Source: Halogeometricum sp. S3BR5-2 (GTDB lineage: Archaea > Halobacteriota > Halobacteria > Halobacteriales > Haloferacaceae). From it: DNA of 64,000 nucleotides. The notes under the pieces were generated by a model that had not been told where the DNA came from, made no database searches, and saw only the letters and a list, made by a program, of their open reading frames with translations. The position numbers and the translations under genes are program-made. This document shows, one piece after another, positions 35,460-42,982 of the stretch (the first letter of the stretch is position 1; each line of letters opens with the position of its first letter). The stretch covers positions 186,001-250,000 of the forward strand of contig NZ_JAMQOQ010000005.1 of the NCBI RefSeq assembly GCF_031624635.1, written 5' to 3'.

Positions 35460-35482
35460 GACGTACTCGATGAGATGTCTCA

Positions 35483-35617
35483 ATGACGCGGGTCTCGGCG
35501 GTCGCCGTCAACGACTCCCCGAGAGCCGCGCGTCCGGACGCCTCGGCGCCCGCGACGACGGTTTCTCTTCCGGCGCGGCCCGTCGGCGTCCGACGACCGC
35601 GACGACCGGCCCTCTAG
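35483..35617 (+). CDS. 44-residue Arg/Pro-rich peptide upstream of argG
   Basis: An open frame of 44 codons with G/C-ending codons as in real genes here. It contains eight Arg, four of them in the end segment VRRPRRPAL, read as CGA CGA CCG CGA CGA CCG. Its own TATA box gives a transcript starting at its ATG. A GC inverted repeat GGCCCT-ct-AGGGCC (35608-35621) sits right after the Arg codons and covers the stop. A frame of similar character precedes lysW at 38472. The peptide could sense arginine supply as a leader peptide, or be a small functional protein. Existence is likely; role is inference. Confidence 0.55.
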   Translation: MTRVSAVAVNDSPRAARPDASAPATTVSLPARPVGVRRPRRPAL

Positions 35618-35621
35618 GGCC
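35608..35621 (+). promoter_or_regulatory. GC inverted repeat at the stop of the argG leader frame
   Basis: GGCCCT-ct-AGGGCC, with the stop codon TAG at 35615-35617 in its centre. As RNA it would fold as a five-base stem with a four-base loop. The matching site at 38555-38570 occupies the same place in the second Arg-rich frame. Confidence 0.45.
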
Positions 35622-35720
35622 TACTACACACTACACTTCGACGGTTTGTTGGAAAACTCGAAAGCGCTCAGCTCCCGTATAGGCATCTCTACCCTTTATT
35701 TTCGTGGCTTAACACCGTGT

Positions 35721-35728
35721 AATTTATC
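35721..35728 (+). promoter_or_regulatory. TATA box of argG
   Basis: AATTTATC lies 27-34 bases before ATG 35755, so argG can be transcribed from its own promoter as a leaderless message. A second AT-rich element, CTTTATTTTC, is at about 35692-35701. Confidence 0.6.
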
Positions 35729-35754
35729 ACCCCCGAACGGCCACAGTGAGGTAT

Positions 35755-36999
35755 ATGACAAGCGTGGCACTCGCGTTCAGCGGCGGACTGGACACGACGG
35801 TTTGCGTTTCGCTGCTACAGGAAGAGTACGGCTACGACGAAGTCGTCGGCGTCACCGTCGACGTCGGCCAGCCCGAATCCGAGTTCGAGGAAGCCAAGCA
35901 GACGGCGGATGCGCACGGACTCGACATTCACGTCGTCGACGCGAAAGACGAGTTCGCGGACCTCTGTTTCGACTCGGTCCGCGCGAACGCGACGTACCAG
36001 GGCTATCCGCTGGGGACGGCGCTGGCGCGCCCGGTCATCGCGCAGGCCATCCTCGAGGTCGCCCAGGAGCAGGGCTGCGACGCCCTCGCGCACGGGTGTA
36101 CCGGGAAGGGGAACGACCAACTCCGCTTCGAGGCCATCTGGCGCTCCTCGGACCTCGAAGTCGTCGCGCCCGTCCGCGAGATGGGCCTGACGCGCGAGTG
36201 GGAGAAGCAGTACGCCGACGAGCACGACCTGCCGGTGCAGGCCGGCAACGACGGCGTCTGGTCCATCGACACGAACCTCTGGAGCCGTTCCATCGAGGGC
36301 GGCCAACTGGAGGACCCCGGTTACATCCCGCCGGAGGACATCTACGAGTGGACCGAGGCACCGACGGGCGAGACCGGAACGGTCGAAATCGAGTTCGAGA
36401 ACGGCTACCCCGTCGCCGTCGACGGCGACGCGATGGACCCGGCGGACCTCATCGAGCACGTGAACGCCCTCGCCGGCCAGTACGGCGTCGGCCGCACGGA
36501 CATGATGGAGGACCGCATGCTCGGGCTGAAGGTGCGCGAGAACTACGAGCACCCGGCGGCGACGACGCTGCTCACCGCCCACGAGGGGCTCGAACAACTC
36601 GTGCTGACGAAGGAGGAGCGCGACTTCAAAGAGCAGATAGACCAGCAGTGGGCCAACAAGGGCTACCAGGGTCTCATCGACGCGCCGTTCGTGAAGGCGC
36701 TGGAGGGGTTCATCGCGGAAACGCAGACGCGCGTGACGGGCACCGTCACCATCAAGTTCGACGGCGGCCGCGCCCGCCCCGTCGCCCGCGAGTCCGAGTT
36801 CGCCGTCTACTCCGAGGAGGCCGCCTCGTTCAACACGAAGACGGTCGGCGGCATCACGCAGGAGGACGCCACCGGCGTCGCGAAGTACCACGGCTTCCAG
36901 TCGCGCCTCGCCAACGCCGCGATAGAGAACGCCTCGAAGGACAAACCCGAACTCGCCAGCGACGGCGGGTCGGACGCCGAGGCGAACGAGGACGAGTAG
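35755..36999 (+). CDS. argG: Argininosuccinate synthase
   Basis: 414 residues. Joins citrulline and aspartate with ATP to argininosuccinate in the cytoplasm. The ATP-binding start VALAFSGGLDTTVC and the inner motifs GCTGKGNDQLRFE and WSIDTNLWSRSIEGG are conserved. ATG 35755 is used; it matches the family start and its TATA box is 27 bases upstream. argH follows after five bases. With the genes from lysW to argF it completes the route from glutamate to arginine. Confidence 0.97.
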   Translation: MTSVALAFSGGLDTTVCVSLLQEEYGYDEVVGVTVDVGQPESEFEEAKQTADAHGLDIHVVDAKDEFADLCFDSVRANATYQGYPLGTALARPVIAQAILEVAQEQGCDALAHGCTGKGNDQLRFEAIWRSSDLEVVAPVREMGLTREWEKQYADEHDLPVQAGNDGVWSIDTNLWSRSIEGGQLEDPGYIPPEDIYEWTEAPTGETGTVEIEFENGYPVAVDGDAMDPADLIEHVNALAGQYGVGRTDMMEDRMLGLKVRENYEHPAATTLLTAHEGLEQLVLTKEERDFKEQIDQQWANKGYQGLIDAPFVKALEGFIAETQTRVTGTVTIKFDGGRARPVARESEFAVYSEEAASFNTKTVGGITQEDATGVAKYHGFQSRLANAAIENASKDKPELASDGGSDAEANEDE

Positions 37000-37003
37000 A
37001 CGG

Positions 37004-38479
37004 ATGAGCGAGAATCACGACGGCAGCGAGGGCGTCGTCCGCCGGGACCGCTTCAGCGGCGGCCCCGCCCGCGGGTTCGTGTCGAGCCTCGCGGCCGACG
37101 AGCGCATCTTCGCCGCGGACCTCGCGGTGGACCGCGCACACGTCGTGATGCTCGCCGAGCGGGGTATCGTCGACGAGACGACGGCCGGGGAGATTCTGGC
37201 CGCCCTCGACGAGGTGGAGACGGCGGGTCACTCCGCCCTCCCCGAGGGCGAGGACGTTCACGAGGCCATCGAAACGGCCGTCATCGAGCGCGTCGGCCCC
37301 GACGGCGGGAAGATGCACACCGCCCGCAGCCGCAACGACGAGGTGGCGACGTGCATCCGCTACCGCCTGCGCGAGGACCTCTTCGAGGCAATCGAGGCCA
37401 CCGTCGCGCTCCGCGAGTCGCTGGTCGAAGCCGCCGGGGAGGAGACGGAGACGGTGATGCCGGGCTACACGCACCTCCAGCCCGCACAGCCGACGACCGT
37501 CGCGCACTACCTCCTCTCCTACGAGGCGGCGTTCGCCCGCGACACCGCGCGCCTCCTCGACGCCTACGACCGGACGAACCGGTCGCCCCTCGGCGCCGCC
37601 GCGTTCGCGGGGACGCCGTTCGACATAGATAGAGCACGGACGGCCGACCTGCTCGGGTTCGACGGCGTCCTGCGCAACTCGATGGACGCCTCCTCGGCGC
37701 GCGACTTCCTGCTCGAATCCGTCTCGGCGCTGGCGACGCACGCGACGACGCTGTCGGGACTCGCCGAGGACCTCGTGATATTCTCGAACAAGGGGTTCGT
37801 GGAACTGTCCGACGACTACTCTTCGACCTCTTCGATCATGCCGCAGAAGGTCAACCCCGACACCCTCGAACTCGTCCGCGCCGTCGCGGGCGACGCGGCG
37901 TCCGGGCTCTCCGGCCTGCTGACGACGCTGAAGGGACTGCCGCGCGCGTACAACCGCGACTTACAGCGCGCGACGCCGCACGCCTGGGAGACGGTCGACG
38001 TCGTCTCCGAGGCGACGGCCGTCGCCGCGGGCGCGGTGTCGTCCGCGACGTGGCCCGCGGAGACGCTCGAAGCCGCCGCGGGCGAGGGGTTCTCGACGGC
38101 GACGGGCGTCGCGGACGCCCTCGCGATGGCCGGCCTGCCGTTCCGCACGGCCCACGAAGTCGTCGCCGCCGCCGCCGAACGCGGTGGAGCGGAAACGCCG
38201 GACCTCGCAACACTTGACGCATCCGCGGAGGACGTATTAGATGCGTCCCTCTTCGACTACGTGAGTCGCAGTGACGTGGAGCAAGCGCTCGACCCGGTCG
38301 CCTCCGTGAAGAGTCGCGACTCCGCCGGCGGACCCGCCCCCGCCGCCGTCGCGGCCCAACTCGACGAGGCGTCGGCGGACCTCGCTTCTCACCGGGAAGC
38401 CCTCGCCGACCGCCGGGAGGCGCTCGACTCGGCGTCCGAGAGACTCGCGGCGGACGTAGAGGTGATGACCCGTGACTGA
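37004..38479 (+). CDS. argH: Argininosuccinate lyase
   Basis: 491 residues. Splits argininosuccinate to arginine and fumarate. The active-site signature GSSIMPQKVNP appears here as TSSIMPQKVNPDT, and HTARSRNDEVATCIRYRLR near residue 110 is typical. An acidic tail of about 40 residues follows the core. The start lies five bases after argG. Its last eight bases are overlapped by a second Arg/Pro-rich short frame. Confidence 0.97.
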   Translation: MSENHDGSEGVVRRDRFSGGPARGFVSSLAADERIFAADLAVDRAHVVMLAERGIVDETTAGEILAALDEVETAGHSALPEGEDVHEAIETAVIERVGPDGGKMHTARSRNDEVATCIRYRLREDLFEAIEATVALRESLVEAAGEETETVMPGYTHLQPAQPTTVAHYLLSYEAAFARDTARLLDAYDRTNRSPLGAAAFAGTPFDIDRARTADLLGFDGVLRNSMDASSARDFLLESVSALATHATTLSGLAEDLVIFSNKGFVELSDDYSSTSSIMPQKVNPDTLELVRAVAGDAASGLSGLLTTLKGLPRAYNRDLQRATPHAWETVDVVSEATAVAAGAVSSATWPAETLEAAAGEGFSTATGVADALAMAGLPFRTAHEVVAAAAERGGAETPDLATLDASAEDVLDASLFDYVSRSDVEQALDPVASVKSRDSAGGPAPAAVAAQLDEASADLASHREALADRREALDSASERLAADVEVMTRD

Positions 38480-38576
38480 CTCGAACGCGCAGACTACCCC
38501 GCGCCGCACCGACGCGAAGCCGCTTCGACCGGTCCCGCGACCGCCGCGACGACCGTCCCCGCCCGGGGACAACTAA
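38472..38576 (+). CDS. 34-residue Arg/Pro-rich peptide overlapping argH
   Basis: Opens with GTG inside the last codons of argH (8-base overlap), the usual sign of coupled translation in this genome. It has six Arg in 34 residues and the end segment RPVPRPPRRPSPPGDN. The run CCG CGA CGA CCG is identical to that of the frame ahead of argG. A perfect hairpin GTCCCC-gccc-GGGGAC (38555-38570) covers its last sense codons just before TAA. It stands between the argGH and lysW-argF blocks. Role as an arginine-sensing leader is inference; the pairing of features is directly visible. Confidence 0.5.
   Translation: MTDSNAQTTPRRTDAKPLRPVPRPPRRPSPPGDN
38555..38570 (+). promoter_or_regulatory. GC hairpin at the stop of the second Arg-rich frame
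   Basis: GTCCCC-GCCC-GGGGAC is a perfect 6-bp stem with four-base loop, three bases after the last Arg-Arg-Pro codons and three before the TAA. It mirrors the inverted repeat in the first Arg-rich frame at 35608-35621. Confidence 0.5.
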
Positions 38577-38678
38577 CATATGAAATCAGACATCGATTTC
38601 GCACGCTCGGCCCGTTCGACCTTCTGACCCCCGATAGAGCCGTCTCCGTTCGTTTCAATTCTCCAATAAGTTCGATGG

Positions 38679-38685
38679 GTTTAAG
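38679..38685 (+). promoter_or_regulatory. TATA box of the lysW-argF operon
   Basis: GTTTAAG lies 28-34 bases before the lysW ATG. The gene also has GAGGAG five to ten bases before its start. The block lysW-argF can therefore be transcribed apart from argGH. Confidence 0.5.
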
Positions 38686-38712
38686 TCTCCTCACAGCCGA
38701 GCGAGGAGTACG

Positions 38713-38892
38713 ATGGCAGACACCATTACCGCGGAAGACCCGGTGACGGGCGAAGAGATAGAGATTCCCGCCGACGTCGAAGTCGGCGAAATCGTGGACA
38801 GCCCCGCGACGGGCGCGGAACTGGAAGTCGTCTCCGTCGACCCCGTGACACTGGAGGAGGCGCCCGAACTCGAAGAGGACTGGGGCGAGTAA
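38713..38892 (+). CDS. lysW: Amino-group carrier protein LysW/ArgW, without zinc cysteines
   Basis: 59 residues. LysW carries intermediates by linking its C-terminal glutamate to the substrate amino group; the required end EDWGE is intact. Ordinary LysW holds a zinc with two Cys pairs. Here the aligned positions read DPVTGEEIEI and DSPATGAELEV, with Asp, Thr and Ser in place of Cys, and the whole protein has no Cys. It is followed two bases later by argX, which ligates glutamate to this carrier. Confidence 0.93.
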   Translation: MADTITAEDPVTGEEIEIPADVEVGEIVDSPATGAELEVVSVDPVTLEEAPELEEDWGE

Positions 38893-38893
38893 G

Positions 38894-39769
38894 ATGAACG
38901 TTGGGCTGCTCTACTCCCGGATACGCAGGGACGAGAAGCTCCTCCTCTCGGAGCTTCGCGAACGCGGGCACGAGGTGACGAAGATAGACGTCCGGAAAGA
39001 GCAGTTCAGCATCGCGGAACCGCCGGCGATACTGGAGGAGGTGGACGTCGCCCTCGACCGCTGTCTGGCGACGAGTCGCAGCCTGTACGTCACGCAGTTC
39101 CTCGAGAGCTACGACGTCCCCGTCGTGAACTCGGCGGAGACGGCGGACGTCTGCGCCGACAAGGTGAAAAACAGCCTCGCCCTGCAGCAGGCGGGCGTCC
39201 CCACGCCGAACACGGAGGTGTCGTTCACCACCGACAGCGCGATGGAGACCATCGAGCGGTTCGGCTACCCCTGCGTGCTGAAGCCCGTCGTCGGGTCGTG
39301 GGGCCGGCTGATGGCGAAGATAGACTCCGAGTCGGCCGCAGAAGCCATCCTCGAACACAAATCCACGCTCGGCAACTACGAGCACAAAGTGTTCTACGTG
39401 CAGGAGTTCGTCGAGAAACCCGGCCGCGACATCCGCGTGCTCGCCGTCGACGGCGACCCCGTCGCGGCGATGACGCGCTCCTCGGACCACTGGCTCACGA
39501 ACGCCGCGAAGGGCGGCGAGGTGGCCGAGTTCGAACTCGACGACCGCGCACTGGAACTGGTGGAGAAGGCCTCCGACGCCGTCGGCGGCGGTCTCTTGGG
39601 TGTGGACCTGATGGAGACCGGTGACGACTACACCGTTCACGAGGTCAACCACACCGTCGAGTTCAAGGCGCTGAACGACGCCGTCGACGTGGACGTGCCC
39701 GCCCTCGTCGTCGACTGGTTGGAAGCGAAGGTCGAGAGCGAGACGGAGTTCGCAGAGGCGACCGCATGA
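38894..39769 (+). CDS. argX: Glutamate-LysW ligase, ATP-grasp family
   Basis: 291 residues of the RimK/LysX ATP-grasp type. Attaches glutamate by its amino group to the C-terminal Glu of LysW, protecting it for the arginine pathway. Characteristic parts are LLYSRIRRDEKLLLSELRERG at the start, DRCLATSRSLYVTQFLESY, VLKPVVGSWGRLMAKI (ATP-binding) and VHEVNHTVEFKAL. Whether it also accepts alpha-aminoadipate for lysine is unlikely here since no lysine genes are near. argC overlaps its stop (ATGA). Confidence 0.95.
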   Translation: MNVGLLYSRIRRDEKLLLSELRERGHEVTKIDVRKEQFSIAEPPAILEEVDVALDRCLATSRSLYVTQFLESYDVPVVNSAETADVCADKVKNSLALQQAGVPTPNTEVSFTTDSAMETIERFGYPCVLKPVVGSWGRLMAKIDSESAAEAILEHKSTLGNYEHKVFYVQEFVEKPGRDIRVLAVDGDPVAAMTRSSDHWLTNAAKGGEVAEFELDDRALELVEKASDAVGGGLLGVDLMETGDDYTVHEVNHTVEFKALNDAVDVDVPALVVDWLEAKVESETEFAEATA

Positions 39770-40818
39770 GCGGAGCGGAGTCCGAATACACCGCGAGCGT
39801 CGTCGGCGGCAGCGGCTTCACCGGCGGGGAACTGCTCCGCCTCCTCTACCAGCACCCCGAGTTCGACGTGGTGCAGGCGACGAGTCGCTCGAAGGAGCGC
39901 AAGACCGTCGGCCACGTCCACCCGAACCTGCGCGAGATGGACCTGCGGTTCACCTCGCCCGAGGACCTCGAATCGGTGGACGTGCTGTTCGCCGCGACGC
40001 CCCACGGCGTCTCGATGGAGCGGATAGACGAGTTCGAGGCGGCCGCGGACACGGTGGTCGACCTCTCGGCCGATTTCAGGCTCGATACCGAAGCGCAGTA
40101 CGACGAGTGGTACGACGGGCACGTCCGTCCCGAATACCTCGAAAAAGCGGAGTACGCCCTCCCCGAGATAAACCGCGAGAACCTCTCCGGAGCGAGCCTC
40201 ATCGCCTCCGGGGGCTGTAACGCGACGGCGACGATTCTCGGTCTCAAACCGATGTTCGACGCCGGTATCTTGGAGGGCGACGAGCAGGTGGTCGTCGACG
40301 TGAAAGTCGGCTCCTCGGAGGGCGGCGCCGGCGGCGGCGACGCCTCCAGTCACCCCGAGCGCTCGGGCATCGTCCGCCCCTACGCGCCCATCGGCCACCG
40401 CCACGAGGCCGAGATAGAGCAGTTCCTCGGCCTCTCCGTCTCCTTCACCGTCCACGCCGTGGACATGGTCCGCGGCGCCAGCGCCACCTGTCACGTCTTC
40501 CCGAACTCGCCCGTCTCGAAGGGCGACCTCTGGAAGGCGTACCGAGGAAGCTACGCCGACGAACCGTTCGTCCGCACCGTCGCGGGCGGCGGCGGCGTCT
40601 ACCGTTACCCCGAACCGAAGTCGGTGGCCGGGACCAACATGGCCGAAGTCGGCTTCGAACTCGACCCCTCGAACCGCCGGGTGGTCGTCTTCTCGGCCAT
40701 CGACAACATGATGAAAGGCTCCGCCGGGCAGGCGGTCCACGCCGCGAACGTCGCCCTCGGCGTCGAGGAGACGGCCGGTCTGGAGTTCGCCGGCCTCCAC
40801 CCGGTCGGGTCGCCCTGA
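39766..40818 (+). CDS. argC: LysW-gamma-glutamyl-phosphate reductase
   Basis: 350 residues. Reduces the phosphorylated LysW-linked glutamate to the semialdehyde with NADPH. The nucleotide loop GGSGFTGGELLRLL is at the N-terminus and the active Cys is in SGGCNATATILGLKP. It corresponds to ArgC in acetyl-based pathways but works on the LysW adduct. Start overlaps argX; argB follows after a 95-base gap containing ACCGAACCGAACCGG. Confidence 0.95.
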   Translation: MSGAESEYTASVVGGSGFTGGELLRLLYQHPEFDVVQATSRSKERKTVGHVHPNLREMDLRFTSPEDLESVDVLFAATPHGVSMERIDEFEAAADTVVDLSADFRLDTEAQYDEWYDGHVRPEYLEKAEYALPEINRENLSGASLIASGGCNATATILGLKPMFDAGILEGDEQVVVDVKVGSSEGGAGGGDASSHPERSGIVRPYAPIGHRHEAEIEQFLGLSVSFTVHAVDMVRGASATCHVFPNSPVSKGDLWKAYRGSYADEPFVRTVAGGGGVYRYPEPKSVAGTNMAEVGFELDPSNRRVVVFSAIDNMMKGSAGQAVHAANVALGVEETAGLEFAGLHPVGSP

Positions 40819-40913
40819 GACCCGCCGCCGAACCACGGACCGAACCGAACCGGACCGCGACTGACTACGCGACACCCACACACCGAATCCACACGACCGC
40901 TTCGACCCAACCG

Positions 40914-41849
40914 ATGACCCACTACACACGCGACGAACTGTGCGCGATGCACGACGAACTGGCCGACAACGAGACGCTCCGCGCCGACGGCGGCACCGTT
41001 CCGGCGGACGAACCGCCGGTGGTCGTCAAAGTCGGCGGCGCGCGGGCGGTGGACCCGGCCGGCGCCGTGCAGGACGTCGCGCACCTCGTCGCCAACGGCC
41101 GCGACGTGGTCGTCGTCCACGGCGGGTCGACGGCGGTGGACGACACGCTCGAAGAACTCGGCGAGGAACCCACCTACGTTGAGACGCCCTCGGGCGTCGT
41201 CGGCCGCTTCACCGACGAGCGCACCATGGAGGTGTTCTCGATGGTGATGCCCGGCAAACTCAACACCGACCTCGTGACGACGCTGCAGGGCGCGGGCGTG
41301 AACGCTCTCGGCCTCTCCGGCGTCGACGGCGGCCTCCTGACGGGACCGCGCAAGTCCGCCGTGCGGGTCGTCGAGGACGGCAAGAAGAAGATCAAACGCG
41401 GCGATCACTCCGGAAAGATAACCGGCGTGAACGCCTCACTGTTGGAGACGCTGCTCGGCGAGGGCTACGTGCCCGTCGTCACCGTCCCGATGCTGGCGGA
41501 CGACGGCGTCGCGGTCAACGCCGACGCGGACCGCGCGGCGGCGGCCGTCGCGGGCGCCCTCGGCGCGGAACTCGTCGTCCTCACGGACGTGACGGGCGTC
41601 TACGAGGACCCCGACGACGAATCGACGCTCATCGAGTCGGTCCGGACGCCCGCGGAGTTCGAGGCGCTCGAATCCGCGGCTCAGGGCTTCATGACGAAGA
41701 AGGTCATGGCGGCGAAGGAGGCGCTGACCGGCGGCGCGTCCAAGGTCATCGTCGCGGACGCGAACGTGAACGACCCCGTCGTGGAGGCGCTTCACGGGGG
41801 CGGCACGCACGTCGACGCCGCCGCCGTCGCCGAGGAGGTGAACGCATGA
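40914..41849 (+). CDS. argB: LysW-glutamate kinase
   Basis: 311 residues of the amino acid kinase family. Phosphorylates the gamma-carboxyl of LysW-linked glutamate. The ATP-binding start is VVVKVGGARAVDPAGAV, and ADDGVAVNADADRAAAAVA and LTDVTGVYEDPDDE are typical later motifs. The N-terminal ~38 residues are a halophilic extension. The next gene argD overlaps its stop as ATGA. Confidence 0.95.
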   Translation: MTHYTRDELCAMHDELADNETLRADGGTVPADEPPVVVKVGGARAVDPAGAVQDVAHLVANGRDVVVVHGGSTAVDDTLEELGEEPTYVETPSGVVGRFTDERTMEVFSMVMPGKLNTDLVTTLQGAGVNALGLSGVDGGLLTGPRKSAVRVVEDGKKKIKRGDHSGKITGVNASLLETLLGEGYVPVVTVPMLADDGVAVNADADRAAAAVAGALGAELVVLTDVTGVYEDPDDESTLIESVRTPAEFEALESAAQGFMTKKVMAAKEALTGGASKVIVADANVNDPVVEALHGGGTHVDAAAVAEEVNA

Positions 41850-42982
41850 GCGGCTTCGTCTTCTCGGAGAAACCCATCGAAATCGAGTCCGGCGAGGGCG
41901 CGTACCTCTACGGCCAGGACGGCACCGAATACCTCGACTTCGGCGCCTCCTACGCCGTCGCCTCCCTCGGGCACAACCACCCCGCGGTCACCGAAGCGGT
42001 GCAGGAGCAGGCGGAGAAACTGACGTACGTGCAGGCGTCCTACCCCGTCGACGTCCGGACGGAACTGTACGAGAAACTGGGGACCCTCGCGCCCGGCGAC
42101 ATCTCGAACGTCTGGCTCTGTAACTCCGGGACGGAGGCCAACGAGGCGGCGATGAAGTTCGCGCGCTCGGCGACCGGTCGCTCGAAGATAATCGCCACCA
42201 AGCGCGGCTTCCACGGCCGGACGATGGGCGCGTTGGCGATGACGTGGAAGGACAAGTACAAGGAACCGTTCGAACCGCTCGCCGGCGACGTGGAGTTCGT
42301 CTCCTACGGGGACGGCGAGGAACTCGCGGAAGCGGTGGACGAGGAGACGGCGGCCGTCTTCCTCGAACCCGTGCAGGGCGAGGGCGGCATCCACCCCGCC
42401 GCGACGGAGTATCTGGAGACGGCGCGCGAGGCCACCGAGGAGGCCGGCGCGGCGCTGGTCTTCGACGAGATTCAGACCGGTCTCGGTCGGACGGGGACGC
42501 TGTGGGCCTGCGAGGCCGCCGGCGTCGAACCCGACATCCTCACCTCCGCGAAGGGCATCGCCAACGGACTCCCCATGGGCGCGACGCTCGTCGCCGACTG
42601 GATAGCTGAAGACCCCGGCAACCACGGGTCGACGTTCAGTGGCGGCCCCGTCGTCTGCGCGGCGGCCAACGCCACCCTGGAGACCATCGTCGACGAGGAC
42701 GTTCCGGGCCACGCCGCCGCCGTCGGCGAGTACCTCAAATCCGAAATCGAGACGGCGACGGAGGAGCACGACCTGCCCGTGCGCGAGGTGCGCGGACAGG
42801 GCCTCATGCTCGGGATTCAGGTGAAGCGCGGCGCGAACCGCATCCTGAAGAACCTCGCCATCAGTGAGGGGGTATTGGCGCTGCCCGCCGGGCGGTCGGT
42901 GGTGCGCCTGCTGCCCCCCCTCGTCGTCACGGAGGACCACGCCGACGAGTTCGTCGACGCGTTCGCGGAGGTGCTGCGATGA
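41846..42982 (+). CDS. argD: LysW-gamma-glutamate semialdehyde aminotransferase
   Basis: 378 residues, class III PLP aminotransferase. Converts the LysW-linked semialdehyde to LysW-ornithine. NSGTEANEAAMKFAR, LVFDEIQTGLGRTG and the PLP lysine in TSAKGIANGLPMGA are intact. Start overlaps argB, and stop overlaps argE (both ATGA), giving a chain of coupled genes. Confidence 0.95.
   Translation: MSGFVFSEKPIEIESGEGAYLYGQDGTEYLDFGASYAVASLGHNHPAVTEAVQEQAEKLTYVQASYPVDVRTELYEKLGTLAPGDISNVWLCNSGTEANEAAMKFARSATGRSKIIATKRGFHGRTMGALAMTWKDKYKEPFEPLAGDVEFVSYGDGEELAEAVDEETAAVFLEPVQGEGGIHPAATEYLETAREATEEAGAALVFDEIQTGLGRTGTLWACEAAGVEPDILTSAKGIANGLPMGATLVADWIAEDPGNHGSTFSGGPVVCAAANATLETIVDEDVPGHAAAVGEYLKSEIETATEEHDLPVREVRGQGLMLGIQVKRGANRILKNLAISEGVLALPAGRSVVRLLPPLVVTEDHADEFVDAFAEVLR

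Noticed and set aside
38580-38627. 15-codon frame MKSDIDFARSARSTF between the second Arg-rich frame and lysW
   Set aside because: Codons AAA, TCA and GAT are atypical, there is no promoter or overlap, and only two Arg are present.
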